From Mollicutes bacterium (GTDB taxonomy: Bacteria > Bacillota_I > Bacilli_A > Izemoplasmatales > Izemoplasmataceae): a stretch of 64,000 bases of DNA. Below are positions 19,807 to 29,394 of the stretch, piece after piece. How positions within the stretch are numbered: the stretch's first letter is position 1; each line of letters opens with the position of its first letter. The DNA lies in NCBI GenBank assembly GCA_003553945.1, contig PWEL01000013.1:43526-107525 (forward strand), read 5' to 3'. A model generated the notes under the pieces. It saw only the letters and a program-made list of their open reading frames with translations, ran no database searches and was not told where the DNA came from. Position numbers and translations under genes: made by a program.

Positions 19807-20094
19807 CTACTGTGAGAATGCGAACATTGCCACAAAAGCAAGTCCCAGGACAATAGCGATGAATGTACTGATGATGACGCCGATCAAGATGAATCTCGCA
19901 CCCTCGGGATGTCTTTGTCTGAACGCGATATAGATCAAGAACCCTACGAACGGAAACAAAAATCCCAGAAAGGCAAAGCCGACGTGCCCCTTGCCGTATA
20001 GCTGATAGGACTTGACAGCGTCGGCGAGGGTGTCGCAATAGATGCATCTTTGTCCATCGAGCTCTCTACCGCAGTTAGAACAGCGTTCTGCCAT
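19807..20094 (-). CDS. zinc-ribbon small membrane protein
   Basis: CSNCGRELDGQRCIYCDT zinc ribbon followed by two TM segments. Confidence 0.65.
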   Translation of the reverse strand: MAERCSNCGRELDGQRCIYCDTLADAVKSYQLYGKGHVGFAFLGFLFPFVGFLIYIAFRQRHPEGARFILIGVIISTFIAIVLGLAFVAMFAFSQ

Positions 20095-20114
20095 AGAACC
20101 CCTCCTACGGAGGC

Positions 20115-21221
20115 TTAATTGATGCGTTGTTCATCCTCCGAGTCGAAGAAATGGGCGCGTTCCATATCAAAGATGAAGTTCACTGTGTCGCCGATAGCGA
20201 CATCCGTACGGGCATCGACGCGGGCGATGAGCTCCTCATCCCCTTTTGAAGCGGTGATGTTGGTCTCCGAGCCCATGAGCTCGGCGATGGAGACCTCCGC
20301 CTCGAAAAAATCGTCGGGGTTCGCTTCAATCAGATCGTCCGCGCGTTCGTCATGAATATCCTGGGGACGTATGCCGAGTGTTACTTTCTTGCCGACATAG
20401 CCCTTATCTTTCATGAGAGTGAAGTGCTCATCAGAGACATGGACTTCGAAGTCCCTGGACTTGAAAGTCTGATTGTCGGTGAGCTCGCCCTCGACGAAGT
20501 TCATGGACGGGGTGCCGATGAATCCGGCGACGAACAGATTGGCCGGCGTGTTATATACTTCAGAAGGCGCTCCGACCTGCTGGATGAAGCCATCGTTCAT
20601 GACCACGATACGGTCGGCCATGGTCATCGCCTCGACCTGGTCGTGGGTGACATAGATTGTCGTCGTCTCAACTTTGGCGTGGAGCTTGATGATCTCACCG
20701 CGCATCTTGACACGGAGCTTTGCGTCAAGGTTCGAAAGCGGCTCATCCATCAAGAACACTTTCGCATTCCTGACAATCGCCCTGCCTAAGGCGACACGCT
20801 GGCGCTGCCCGCCGGAAAGCGCCTTGGGCTTTCTATCGAGAAGGTTTTCAAGGCCGAGAATTTCAGCAGCCTCCTGCACACGTTCACGGATCTCCTGCTT
20901 GGGAAACTTTCTCAGCCTGAGTCCGAAAGACATATTATCGTAGACGTTCATATGGGGATAGAGGGCATAGTTCTGAAACACCATAGCGATGTCCCTGTCC
21001 TTGGGAGGAAGCGGGTTGGCGAAACGTTCTCCGATATAGAGTTCGCCGCGGGTGATGTCTTCAAGGCCGGCTATCATTCTGAGGGTGGTCGATTTGCCAC
21101 AGCCGGAAGGCCCGACAATGACAATGAACTCCTTGTTCTTGACCTTGAGATTGAAATCGTTGACCGCTTCTACGGAATTTTCAAAGACCTTCTTTACATT
21201 ATTCAGTGTCACTTCAGCCAA
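20115..21221 (-). CDS. msmK: sugar ABC transporter ATP-binding protein (MsmK/UgpC/MalK family)
   Basis: [42 protein letters not shown]-terminal TOBE region; likely TTG start 21221 after AAAGGAGTGACGATACA. Confidence 0.9.
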   Translation of the reverse strand: MAEVTLNNVKKVFENSVEAVNDFNLKVKNKEFIVIVGPSGCGKSTTLRMIAGLEDITRGELYIGERFANPLPPKDRDIAMVFQNYALYPHMNVYDNMSFGLRLRKFPKQEIRERVQEAAEILGLENLLDRKPKALSGGQRQRVALGRAIVRNAKVFLMDEPLSNLDAKLRVKMRGEIIKLHAKVETTTIYVTHDQVEAMTMADRIVVMNDGFIQQVGAPSEVYNTPANLFVAGFIGTPSMNFVEGELTDNQTFKSRDFEVHVSDEHFTLMKDKGYVGKKVTLGIRPQDIHDERADDLIEANPDDFFEAEVSIAELMGSETNITASKGDEELIARVDARTDVAIGDTVNFIFDMERAHFFDSEDEQRIN

Positions 21222-21257
21222 TGTATCGTCACTCCTTTGATTGTCTTGCAGATAAGA

Positions 21258-21275
21258 CTTACAAGCGCTTACCAT
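21258..21275. promoter_or_regulatory. cre/LacI-like operator upstream of msmK
   Basis: cttacaagcgcttaccat. Confidence 0.5.
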
Positions 21276-21327
21276 CCTTTATTGTAAATTATCAAGAGTT
21301 GAAAGACTATATGCAATCTGCACAAAA

Positions 21328-21879
21328 TCAGAGCGTATAGAGTAGATGAAAGATCGAGGCGCCGAGAAACGTCTGCGGGTCGATACCGGTGCGGTCCTTG
21401 ACACGCTCCAGCCTATAGAGCATGGTGTTCCTATGGATAAACAGCTTCTCGGCCGCTTCGCTCACGTTCAGATTCGATCTTGCAAGTGCGAGCACAGTCT
21501 CGACGAGATGCCTCCTTAGCACATCATCACATCTTTCGCGCATCATCTGCCGTATATCCGGATAGTGCTTGAGCAGATAATAGTAAATCCTCTCCGGAGT
21601 ATAATGATCATAGGGAAGATGCTTCAATGCCGTTGCAATCCAGGCTTCAGGCACAAGACTCTGTGTACGTCTCGCGAACAAGGTGATGGAGAGGTTCACT
21701 TCCACATCGCTCATGATCAATTCACGCATCGCCTCCATCGGTTCTTCCGGCGGGGTCTCGAAGCACACACGAAAGACACCTTCGCCAAGAGGCGTCGCTT
21801 GATCAGCATTCCACATTTCACTCATGATGCTGGATATGAGATTGGATTGTCTCGAGGCATAGACATACAGAGAATACAT
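21328..21879 (-). CDS. PucR/CdaR-type C-terminal HTH transcriptional regulator
   Basis: LARSNLNVSEAAEKLFIHRNTMLYRLERVKDRTGIDPQ typical HTH_30; ATG at 21879 preceded by aaaaggtg. Confidence 0.75.
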   Translation of the reverse strand: MYSLYVYASRQSNLISSIMSEMWNADQATPLGEGVFRVCFETPPEEPMEAMRELIMSDVEVNLSITLFARRTQSLVPEAWIATALKHLPYDHYTPERIYYYLLKHYPDIRQMMRERCDDVLRRHLVETVLALARSNLNVSEAAEKLFIHRNTMLYRLERVKDRTGIDPQTFLGASIFHLLYTL

Positions 21880-22042
21880 AAGGTCACCTTTTACAAGGTC
21901 ATACGGGCTTTGTTCAGATTCTATTATAACATCTATATGACGCTTTTGGAAATTGCAGGCTTTACGATGCGATTGAATCGATGCATGCATCCTTGGGGCA
22001 ATCATGATATAATACGATTAAAAAAGGGATAGGAGGTTATGC

Positions 22043-22303
22043 ATGTCACAGACAGAGAACACTCCGGAAAAAGGCAACATCTGTTTTGGTTTCTTAGGGT
22101 TCTGCATCCCGATCATTGGTCTCATTTTGTTCCTCGTATGGAACAAGGACAGACCAAAGGATGCGAAATACGCCGGCATCGGCGCATTGATCGGCGTGAT
22201 TGTCATGGCCATCTTCTTCATTGTATGGATTGTATTGATCGTATTTTTTGGAGACCCTGTCAACGGAGGCTTCGAATGGCAGCAGGAATGGACATATCCT
22301 TAA
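22043..22303 (+). CDS. small membrane protein, similar to the TM part of 19807..20094
   Basis: FGFLGFCIPIIGLILFLVWNKDRPKDAKYAGIGALIG; aggagg RBS; followed by terminator. Confidence 0.65.
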   Translation: MSQTENTPEKGNICFGFLGFCIPIIGLILFLVWNKDRPKDAKYAGIGALIGVIVMAIFFIVWIVLIVFFGDPVNGGFEWQQEWTYP

Positions 22304-22328
22304 AAAAGGCGCTTTTTGCGCCTTGTTT
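22303..22328 (+). terminator. rho-independent terminator
   Basis: aaaaaaggcgctttttgcgccttgtttt. Confidence 0.75.
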
Positions 22329-22333
22329 TAAAA

Positions 22334-23566
22334 CTACATGGATTGAGCTATGGCATCTATAAGCGGTCTTATATCAGTAGCGGACACCGCACTCAGGGAT
22401 ATACGGATCAGACCGGGCATCGCGACAAGGAAGATGCCCTTTTCTTTTAACTTCTCGCTGATCGCCTGCGGATTCTCGATCGGGATGGTGACGAAGAACC
22501 CACCGACATATGGATGCATGGGCAGCCCTCTTTCTTCCGCATAGCGCATGAACGCCTCGCCGCGTGATTGTAAAAGCGCGGAAGCCCGTGACAGTTCTTC
22601 CTTGAATTCTTCTGTACCGCCTTCATCGGCGAGCAGACGCTTTACAAGCGAGATACCCAGGCGTGGCGGGTTGGACCATTTGGCGCGGGATGTCACCTGA
22701 TTGGCCTCGCTGAAGGCACGTACAGCCTCCTTGCTTTTCGCAATTCCAATCTGCCCGCCGGTACGTATGCCGTAAAGCGAGAATGTCTTCGAGGCACTGA
22801 AGGAGATGATGGCCATCGCATTCTCGTGAAGGTCCTTGTAACGCGCAAAGCCGCGTCGGGCCGCCTCGTGGCCTCTTATGTCATAATCCAGATACGCGAT
22901 ATCATGAAGCAGCGTCACCGGGACGTGCTCGGCCAAATTGTTAATCGTCTCCATGATATGATGCCATTCCTCATCGCTCAATGTGTAGCCGGTGGGGTTG
23001 TGGCATGGGTCGTTCACAACGACGAGGAGACGGTTCTGCTTGTGTGCGAGCGCATCGGCTTTTTCCTTGAAATCATCGATGTTGAACCGAGCGCTCTCAT
23101 CGAAGAGTTCATAGGTCTCGGACGCGAGCCCGAATTCCTTGCCGATGTTCCTATACACCCAGGCGATATCGGGAATCAGGACGGCTTCCCCGGCGTCCAG
23201 AAAATTGGAGAAGGTGTTGGATATAGCACCAGTGCCACCCGCAGAGGCGACAACCTCGACATAGGCATACGATTCAAGCACTTCCCTCTGCGCGCCGAGC
23301 ACCCAGTTTTTGACAGTTTCATGATAGTCCTGTCCGCCGTCAGTCGGCGCATAGGGGTATTTCTCCATGGGAGAGAGCGATGCAAGTGTCTTCTCTACGG
23401 AAGGAAAAGCGAGGAACGCTCCCTCGTCATCAAAGAACATGCCCTTTGTGGCATTGATCTTCAGTTTTCCTTCCTCCCGCGCCTGTGCGAGTTCCTTCGA
23501 CAGACCGACGATGGGGTCCTTCATTTCCTTGTCCTTTGCGCGATCAGCCAGTATCCTGTGCATCAA
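22334..23566 (-). CDS. PLP-dependent aminotransferase class I/II (aspartate/aromatic type)
   Basis: VVNDPCHNPTGYTLSDEEW, SFSASKTFSLYGIRTGGQIG. Confidence 0.88.
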   Translation of the reverse strand: MMHRILADRAKDKEMKDPIVGLSKELAQAREEGKLKINATKGMFFDDEGAFLAFPSVEKTLASLSPMEKYPYAPTDGGQDYHETVKNWVLGAQREVLESYAYVEVVASAGGTGAISNTFSNFLDAGEAVLIPDIAWVYRNIGKEFGLASETYELFDESARFNIDDFKEKADALAHKQNRLLVVVNDPCHNPTGYTLSDEEWHHIMETINNLAEHVPVTLLHDIAYLDYDIRGHEAARRGFARYKDLHENAMAIISFSASKTFSLYGIRTGGQIGIAKSKEAVRAFSEANQVTSRAKWSNPPRLGISLVKRLLADEGGTEEFKEELSRASALLQSRGEAFMRYAEERGLPMHPYVGGFFVTIPIENPQAISEKLKEKGIFLVAMPGLIRISLSAVSATDIRPLIDAIAQSM

Positions 23567-23770
23567 AACAACTCCTCTTTGTAAGGGATTTCACTTTTAT
23601 CATAAGGCCTAGCGCGAGTTTCGTCAATGTCTTATGGAAATAAGGGGCTTAAACAAAAGCGCCCGCAAAGGGGCGCCCTGTATAAGATGAATATGAAAAG
23701 AGAGGGTGGACTAATTGAAACCTTGAGCAATAATCATGAGTTTTTCAGCAGAGAAAATGGGTTCAAAAAA

Positions 23771-23800
23771 CCCTCTCTCCGCCCGCGGGCGGAGAGAGGG
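23771..23800 (-). terminator. terminator with perfect 30-bp palindrome
   Basis: ccctctctccgcccgcgggcggagagaggg followed on minus strand by TTTTTT. Confidence 0.8.
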
Positions 23801-23818
23801 AACAGGAGGAGAATCGGT

Positions 23819-25954
23819 TTATTCTATATGGCGTAGCTGGATGAAGCGGGGATAATAGACACGCGCGTTCTGAAGCGCTGATGTCTGTGTGCCGTTCACA
23901 TTATAGGAGATCACCAGCTCGTCCTCATCGCAGAGCAGAGGATGCATTTTAGCATTATAGGCATAGACGTGGTCGAGCTCATAAGGTTCCGAGGCTTCAT
24001 AGATGATCGTCGGGTCCTCGAAAGGGCCATAGGGCGTGTCTGATACAGCATAGGCGACTCGGCCGGAGATCGTATTCTCCATGAACGTCGCCATGTACTG
24101 CCCTTCATACTTCCCTGAAGGCATGTAGGTGACACTCATTTCCGCGGACACATCGAACAGTCCCTTTTCAGACGCCGTGATGTCGTCTTGGAAGGTCTCA
24201 CCATCATAGAACTCGTAAGCATTGAAATTCTCCATGTCTTCCGGTTTGACCCGTGCGACGGTCAAGTGTCTTCCATTCAAATCCTTATAACCATAAATAT
24301 AGACATAAGGATTGTCGATATCAGGGTGATTCGACAGATTCATGACCGCTGCGCCATAGAATATTTCCCCACCGTCCTCAGTGCGCGCCTGCAAAGGACT
24401 GTCCATGAATGATGCGTTCTCGTAATCGAGTGCACCATCGACTATAGGGGTTTTGCTCATGCCGACCCGGTAGACTTTGAATTCAGTTTCGGGGTCATCC
24501 TTGACCAGGATGGGGAAATTATAGAAATCATCCCCGACGACGACACCGTCCTGGAGCCAAAGGCGTGGGTCCCCTTCGTCAGCGCGCTCATCGAGAACAT
24601 AATCTTCAGCCGATGCTTCTCCGTGGAGATAGGCCCCTTCAACGTCAAAGGCCATGAGCTTTCCGAGCCCGTAAGCGCTGAAGGACGCTTCATGATTGTC
24701 GAGTATCTCAATCTTCAGATAGCGGGCCTGCAGGCCGTTCAGATCAACATAGGGATCATCATCGATCAATTGCGGCCCAGTCGTCTCCCCGGGAGCCTCT
24801 TCTAACGTGAATTCATCATAGAACGACATGGCATCAGGCGAGTCTCCGTAATAAAGTGCAAAATCGCTCACCCCGATCTCGGTGCGGTCGGTCTCATTAT
24901 AATTCCAAAGATGGAGTGCGCCGAAGGACTGCGTATCCTTGAAGTCAAGCATGAGTGTATCCGCCGTTTCCGATTCCGTCTTCCACATGTGACCGAGCGA
25001 TTCATCCAAAAGCCGTCCATCGGCCACATTGGTATAGTCCAGCCCGTCGCCGCTATATAGGTTGGAAGGGTGATATCCAATATAGTGATCGGGATCATAG
25101 ATATTCTCCGGAGCGTCGAAGGTCCCGGCATATTCGAATTCCAGACCTTCCTCAAAAGAATATTCAGGATCATAATAGGCAAGCGTATTATTCACAAGCG
25201 TGTCATTATACCGGAGTTTGTTGTTCTCATAGACATCTCCGATGTAGGTGTCACTGAAGATGAACATCAGTCTTTCAAAATCAGCGCCGATATGGTTCAC
25301 ACCATGTGTCGCATTATAGGAGAAGATACCATCGGCACCGGTCCATCCCGATGTCCTGAAGAAGGGGTCCGTATATTCGGGGAGCGGTTCGGCTATATGT
25401 CCCTCATCGAGCATGAAGCGCACATCGTTGAAACCGAAATAGGAACCACCCTTATTTCCCTCTCCCGCTTCCGCGCTGAAGACAAAGCGGACATAGTGTG
25501 CGTTCTCATCGATATCTATGGACGTTTCTCTCTCAAGGTCGACATTCTCTTCAATGCGTTCATAATGACTGTCGACCAGGGAGACTTCCACATGCATCGA
25601 CGTCACCTGGAAACGCTCGTCATCAAGATAGTTCGTCACTTCGACCTCTTCAAGCGGATAGTTCCCTGGCAGTTCAAAGGTCAGGCGATAGGTGTTCCTG
25701 TCTGTGTCACTGAGAAGGATTGGTGCCTGCTCAGGGGTTTTGCACATGTCAATGAAGGCATCCTTATCGCCAATGATTTCTGCATCTTCGACATCCAAGG
25801 CCTCGATCGGGATGATATCGCCCCTCGAGTCGGTTTCAAGCGTGCATGGATCAATATCCGCGGTCTCTATCGTCGGGGCGCTTTCATCATCACATGCAAA
25901 AAGAACGAAAATACCTACGAATACCATCAGCACAGTCAATCTAAGTTTTTTCAT
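23819..25954 (-). CDS. secreted lipoprotein, DUF5005/DUF4185-like (glycosidase-type beta-propeller)
   Basis: MKKLRLTVLMVFVGIFVLFAC lipobox; SGWTGADGIFSYNATHGVNHIGADFERLMFIFSDTYIGDV; overlaps upstream GH38 gene by 14 nt. Confidence 0.6.
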   Translation of the reverse strand: MKKLRLTVLMVFVGIFVLFACDDESAPTIETADIDPCTLETDSRGDIIPIEALDVEDAEIIGDKDAFIDMCKTPEQAPILLSDTDRNTYRLTFELPGNYPLEEVEVTNYLDDERFQVTSMHVEVSLVDSHYERIEENVDLERETSIDIDENAHYVRFVFSAEAGEGNKGGSYFGFNDVRFMLDEGHIAEPLPEYTDPFFRTSGWTGADGIFSYNATHGVNHIGADFERLMFIFSDTYIGDVYENNKLRYNDTLVNNTLAYYDPEYSFEEGLEFEYAGTFDAPENIYDPDHYIGYHPSNLYSGDGLDYTNVADGRLLDESLGHMWKTESETADTLMLDFKDTQSFGALHLWNYNETDRTEIGVSDFALYYGDSPDAMSFYDEFTLEEAPGETTGPQLIDDDPYVDLNGLQARYLKIEILDNHEASFSAYGLGKLMAFDVEGAYLHGEASAEDYVLDERADEGDPRLWLQDGVVVGDDFYNFPILVKDDPETEFKVYRVGMSKTPIVDGALDYENASFMDSPLQARTEDGGEIFYGAAVMNLSNHPDIDNPYVYIYGYKDLNGRHLTVARVKPEDMENFNAYEFYDGETFQDDITASEKGLFDVSAEMSVTYMPSGKYEGQYMATFMENTISGRVAYAVSDTPYGPFEDPTIIYEASEPYELDHVYAYNAKMHPLLCDEDELVISYNVNGTQTSALQNARVYYPRFIQLRHIE

Positions 25955-28378
25955 GATACCCCACCTGATATACCAATGGCGTTTTCTCGAGTGCAGCGGT
26001 TCTTTCCATCAGTGTCCGGCCATCTTCATTCTCATGGGAAAGGCCGATGCTATAGTCGAAGCGATAGAACCCTCCGAGCGATGTGGCGAAATTGGTCTCC
26101 CAGTAATTGTTCATCGCCCATACATATTGACTGTCCACATTGGGCAGGGAACCGTCGTGTATTTTGGCAAGCCCCGGTTCCAACGTTCCCAGATGCAGAA
26201 GCGGGGTGTCTTTGAGGTTCACATGGATGTTCAAAGCCTCCCCTTTGAGCGTATAGCCGCTTTGCGTGGTGTAGAAAAGGCTCTGTGTGCCTGGAAGCTG
26301 GTCTATCCTCGGACGGATGACGGCACCGGCCTTGTCGATGAACAATGTCTCATCCCCTCCGGCTGTCAAAGGCATCGCCAGATACAGGCTTTCAGGCTCC
26401 CAGACAGTCTCCTTCTGGAGTATGAGCGCCACATCGATGCGCGGAGCATCACGAGAGGTCTTCAGTTCAACAACACAGTACCGCGTGCCTTCAAGTCTGT
26501 ACTTGAACTGTACACGCGCTATGTTGGGGCCGTTGTTCATGACGCGCACATTGATCAGCTCACCCCTGTCCCGTACGGTGGAGATGAGTTTCCGGTTGCG
26601 GCCGAACTCCTTGCGGACAGCCTGCATCTTTTCGACATTGAACTGATAAGTGTATTCAATCGGCGTGCGCTCGTAGATGGGAAGGAAAAGCCCCTCTTCA
26701 TGTGTCGATTTTAGATTCTTGCCGCTCTCCTTATCCTGGACGGTGTGGATACCGGTGTGACTCCAGGCGATGTGAAAGAACGGGGTGTCGATATGATACT
26801 GCGTCGCATAGACCGTGGTGTCAAGGTGTATGGGCGTGTAATCATACACACCACCGCGTGTATGCAAGGGGCCGAGCGGCACTTCTCTCTTGCGACGTCT
26901 GGTCGGCACGATATCCAATGTCCGCGTCTCGAAAGGGGAGAGCTGAAGATAGGTGTTCACTTCCCGGCGTTTCTTTTCATCGACGAGGAGCTCCTGGAAG
27001 TCCAGGGATTGCCCTGACGCCTGATCGACGAGGTCATAGCCGTCCTCGATCAGAAATTCCTCCCACCAGTTGATATAAAGCAGGACCGGTGTGGACAAGG
27101 CATGCGGATAGGGATTCTGCACTTTATACCGCATGGGGCGTCCCGCCGCTTTGGCCAGTTCTCCTTCGGAGAATGTGATATCGTCAATGAGCGTATCCGC
27201 AATCTCACTAGCTTTAGAGGCGAACAGGCGGTTTCTGTCCTCCAGTTTCTGTGTCATTTTGTTCCAGGGTTCGCTGACGCTGGTGAAATAGCCCCAGGTA
27301 TGTTCGCTGAACATCATGAGGTTGTATTCGAGACTGTTCAATGCCTGTTCATCCATTTGATAGCCGGAACGCTTCAGTTCGAGAAGCTGATGATACCTGC
27401 GGCGTGTCTCTTTGTATGTGGCGACACTCGCCGGGGTTGAAGCGAATCCGTCGCTTCACCAGTCATTCCAGTCGCCTTTATAGGTTTCCAGGGGGAGTTC
27501 CTTGGCTTCTAAGATGTCGAAGAAGTCATTGATACCCACCAGTTCGATCTCCATATCTGTAAACCGTTCGTTGAAAGCCTTTATGCTCTCCATTATATGG
27601 GCGTTGGGAGGTGCATTATCGACGAGCAGGCCCTTCGTCATAAGCGGGAGAAAATCATAGCTGTACCCCTGCTGTCGCAAAGACTCGAGGTAGTCATCCA
27701 ACCAGTCTTTGGCCTTATCGAGCTGCTGTTCATTAATCACGGCCTTGGTGGTCGGATTGTTATTTTCATCAAAGTCGGCATATACATCAGGCATCAATCC
27801 GGAGACATTCCCCTGATTGTAAACATCCCCGTGCCAGACGAGAATGCGTTTGCCAGACGGGCTCTCCCAGTAGAACGGGAAGTGTTTCTTCTGGAACGGC
27901 ACAAAACCATGATGGTTATGGATGCAGGTGTAGAAACGATGAATGCCGGCATCAGACATTGCATCGACATATCCCTGAGACCAGCCATTGATATCCATCG
28001 ACAGAGCGCTGTCCAGGCGTATACCGTTTTCATCCGCGAATGTCCTCGCCCGCTTCAGATACTTCGCAAGGATGTTATAATCGACGAGGTCTGTCAGATT
28101 CAGATAGTTGCCGGCCAGCTGGATATGCCTCGATGAATCGCTTTTAACAGACGCTCTTTCCAGGACTTGTCTGTATGTTCCAGAAACCGTTCCAGAATCC
28201 AGAATGTCTCATTATTCCAGACAAAGCCCTCCCATTCTTTTCTACCTTGCGCGATCGCTTCACTGATCTTGACCGCCTGTTTCAAATAATCCACATGATA
28301 CTTGATCAGTTTCTCTTGCCTATCGGTATAACCGATGTCCGTGTGGGTCTGATGCATCAGATAAATCTTCAAGAACAA
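25941..28378 (-). pseudogene. GH38 alpha-mannosidase, disrupted (one frameshift near 28141, one in-frame TGA at 27456-27458)
   Basis: 28100..28378 (MHQTHTDIGYTDRQE), 27456..about 28140 (HIQLAGNYLNLTDL... GDWNDW), 25941..27455 (SDGFASTPASVATYKETRRRY... to the C-terminus) are consecutive GH38 segments. Confidence 0.85.
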
Positions 28379-29254
28379 TCAATCCTCACTCTTTGCATTC
28401 TTTTCCCGAAACTCTTTCGGGCTCATGTTCTCATATTTCTTGAACAGTGAATAAAAGTTGATTTCATTGTTATAGCCGCACTCCAGGGCAATATCCTTGA
28501 TAGGCTTGCGTGTCGTGATGAGAAAATGCTTGCCGAGTCCGAGACGGAACTGGGTGATATATTCGTAAGGCGGCATGCCGACTTCCTTTTTGAAAAGCCG
28601 GGAGAAATGATAGACGCTATAGCCGACAAATTCACTTAAGTCTTCCAGGGTGATTTTTCCGCTGACATTCTGTTCAATATAGAAAAGCGCCTGGATGATC
28701 GCATAGCTCTGCGGTATATCGACCTCGTTGCCGTAATAGCGTCTGGAATACATCTCGACCAGAATGGCCTCTAGGTTCAAAGACACATACGCATCGTTCT
28801 GGATATCATAACTCGATAATTCCTTGAGACGTACAAAAAACATCACAATGTTGGAAAAATCGAAGATAGATCTTCCGTAGTCCTGCTCATCAATCAACAC
28901 ATCTATATAGTCAGGCGCCAGCTTCCCATCGAAAGAAACAGTGTAGAGTTCACAATCGGAAGAGGACATTTTCATGGGTGTCTGCTTCTTGACAAGCAGC
29001 AAGTCATTCTTGGAGAGCGTGAAGACCCCCCTGTTCAAGGTGACAAAAAGTGACCCCTTGGTCACATAGAACAGATAAAAGTTGTCGCCAGTATGATGTT
29101 CCAGAGAATATTCCTTATTGATTCTGGTTTGATAAAAGGAGGTATAGTAAAAAAGACTCTTGCGGGCGAACTCTTCAGGTTCATTGATACGCTTCAATAA
29201 AACATCTACAGAACTGTTCTCGTACATCACGCACCTCCTGACCCCATCTTCCAT
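28379..29254 (-). CDS. AraC-family transcriptional regulator
   Basis: C-terminal double HTH: LEDLSEFVGYSVYHFSRLFKKEVGMPPYEYITQFRLGLGKHFL...IKDIALECGYNNEINFYSLFKKYENMSPKEFRE. Confidence 0.92.
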   Translation of the reverse strand: MEDGVRRCVMYENSSVDVLLKRINEPEEFARKSLFYYTSFYQTRINKEYSLEHHTGDNFYLFYVTKGSLFVTLNRGVFTLSKNDLLLVKKQTPMKMSSSDCELYTVSFDGKLAPDYIDVLIDEQDYGRSIFDFSNIVMFFVRLKELSSYDIQNDAYVSLNLEAILVEMYSRRYYGNEVDIPQSYAIIQALFYIEQNVSGKITLEDLSEFVGYSVYHFSRLFKKEVGMPPYEYITQFRLGLGKHFLITTRKPIKDIALECGYNNEINFYSLFKKYENMSPKEFREKNAKSED

Positions 29255-29394
29255 TATAATTCCCCTTATGAATATTTACAATATAACACGACATTCAGGC
29301 AAGAATAGTTAATTTTTCGCAATTATATACAGTTTCATTTCCCCAACGACTCGGATATAATAGGATGTGAAATCCTACGAAAGGGGCGCTTGAT

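Noticed and set aside
25070-26215. 381-aa plus-strand ORF
   Set aside because: Antisense to the DUF5005-like and GH38 genes, no RBS or domain signature.
27456-27458. UGA read as Trp (genetic code 4) or selenocysteine
   Set aside because: TGA ends many normal genes here (e.g. 3999, 5747) and Trp is encoded by TGG; no SECIS-like hairpin was evident and GH38 is not a selenoprotein family.
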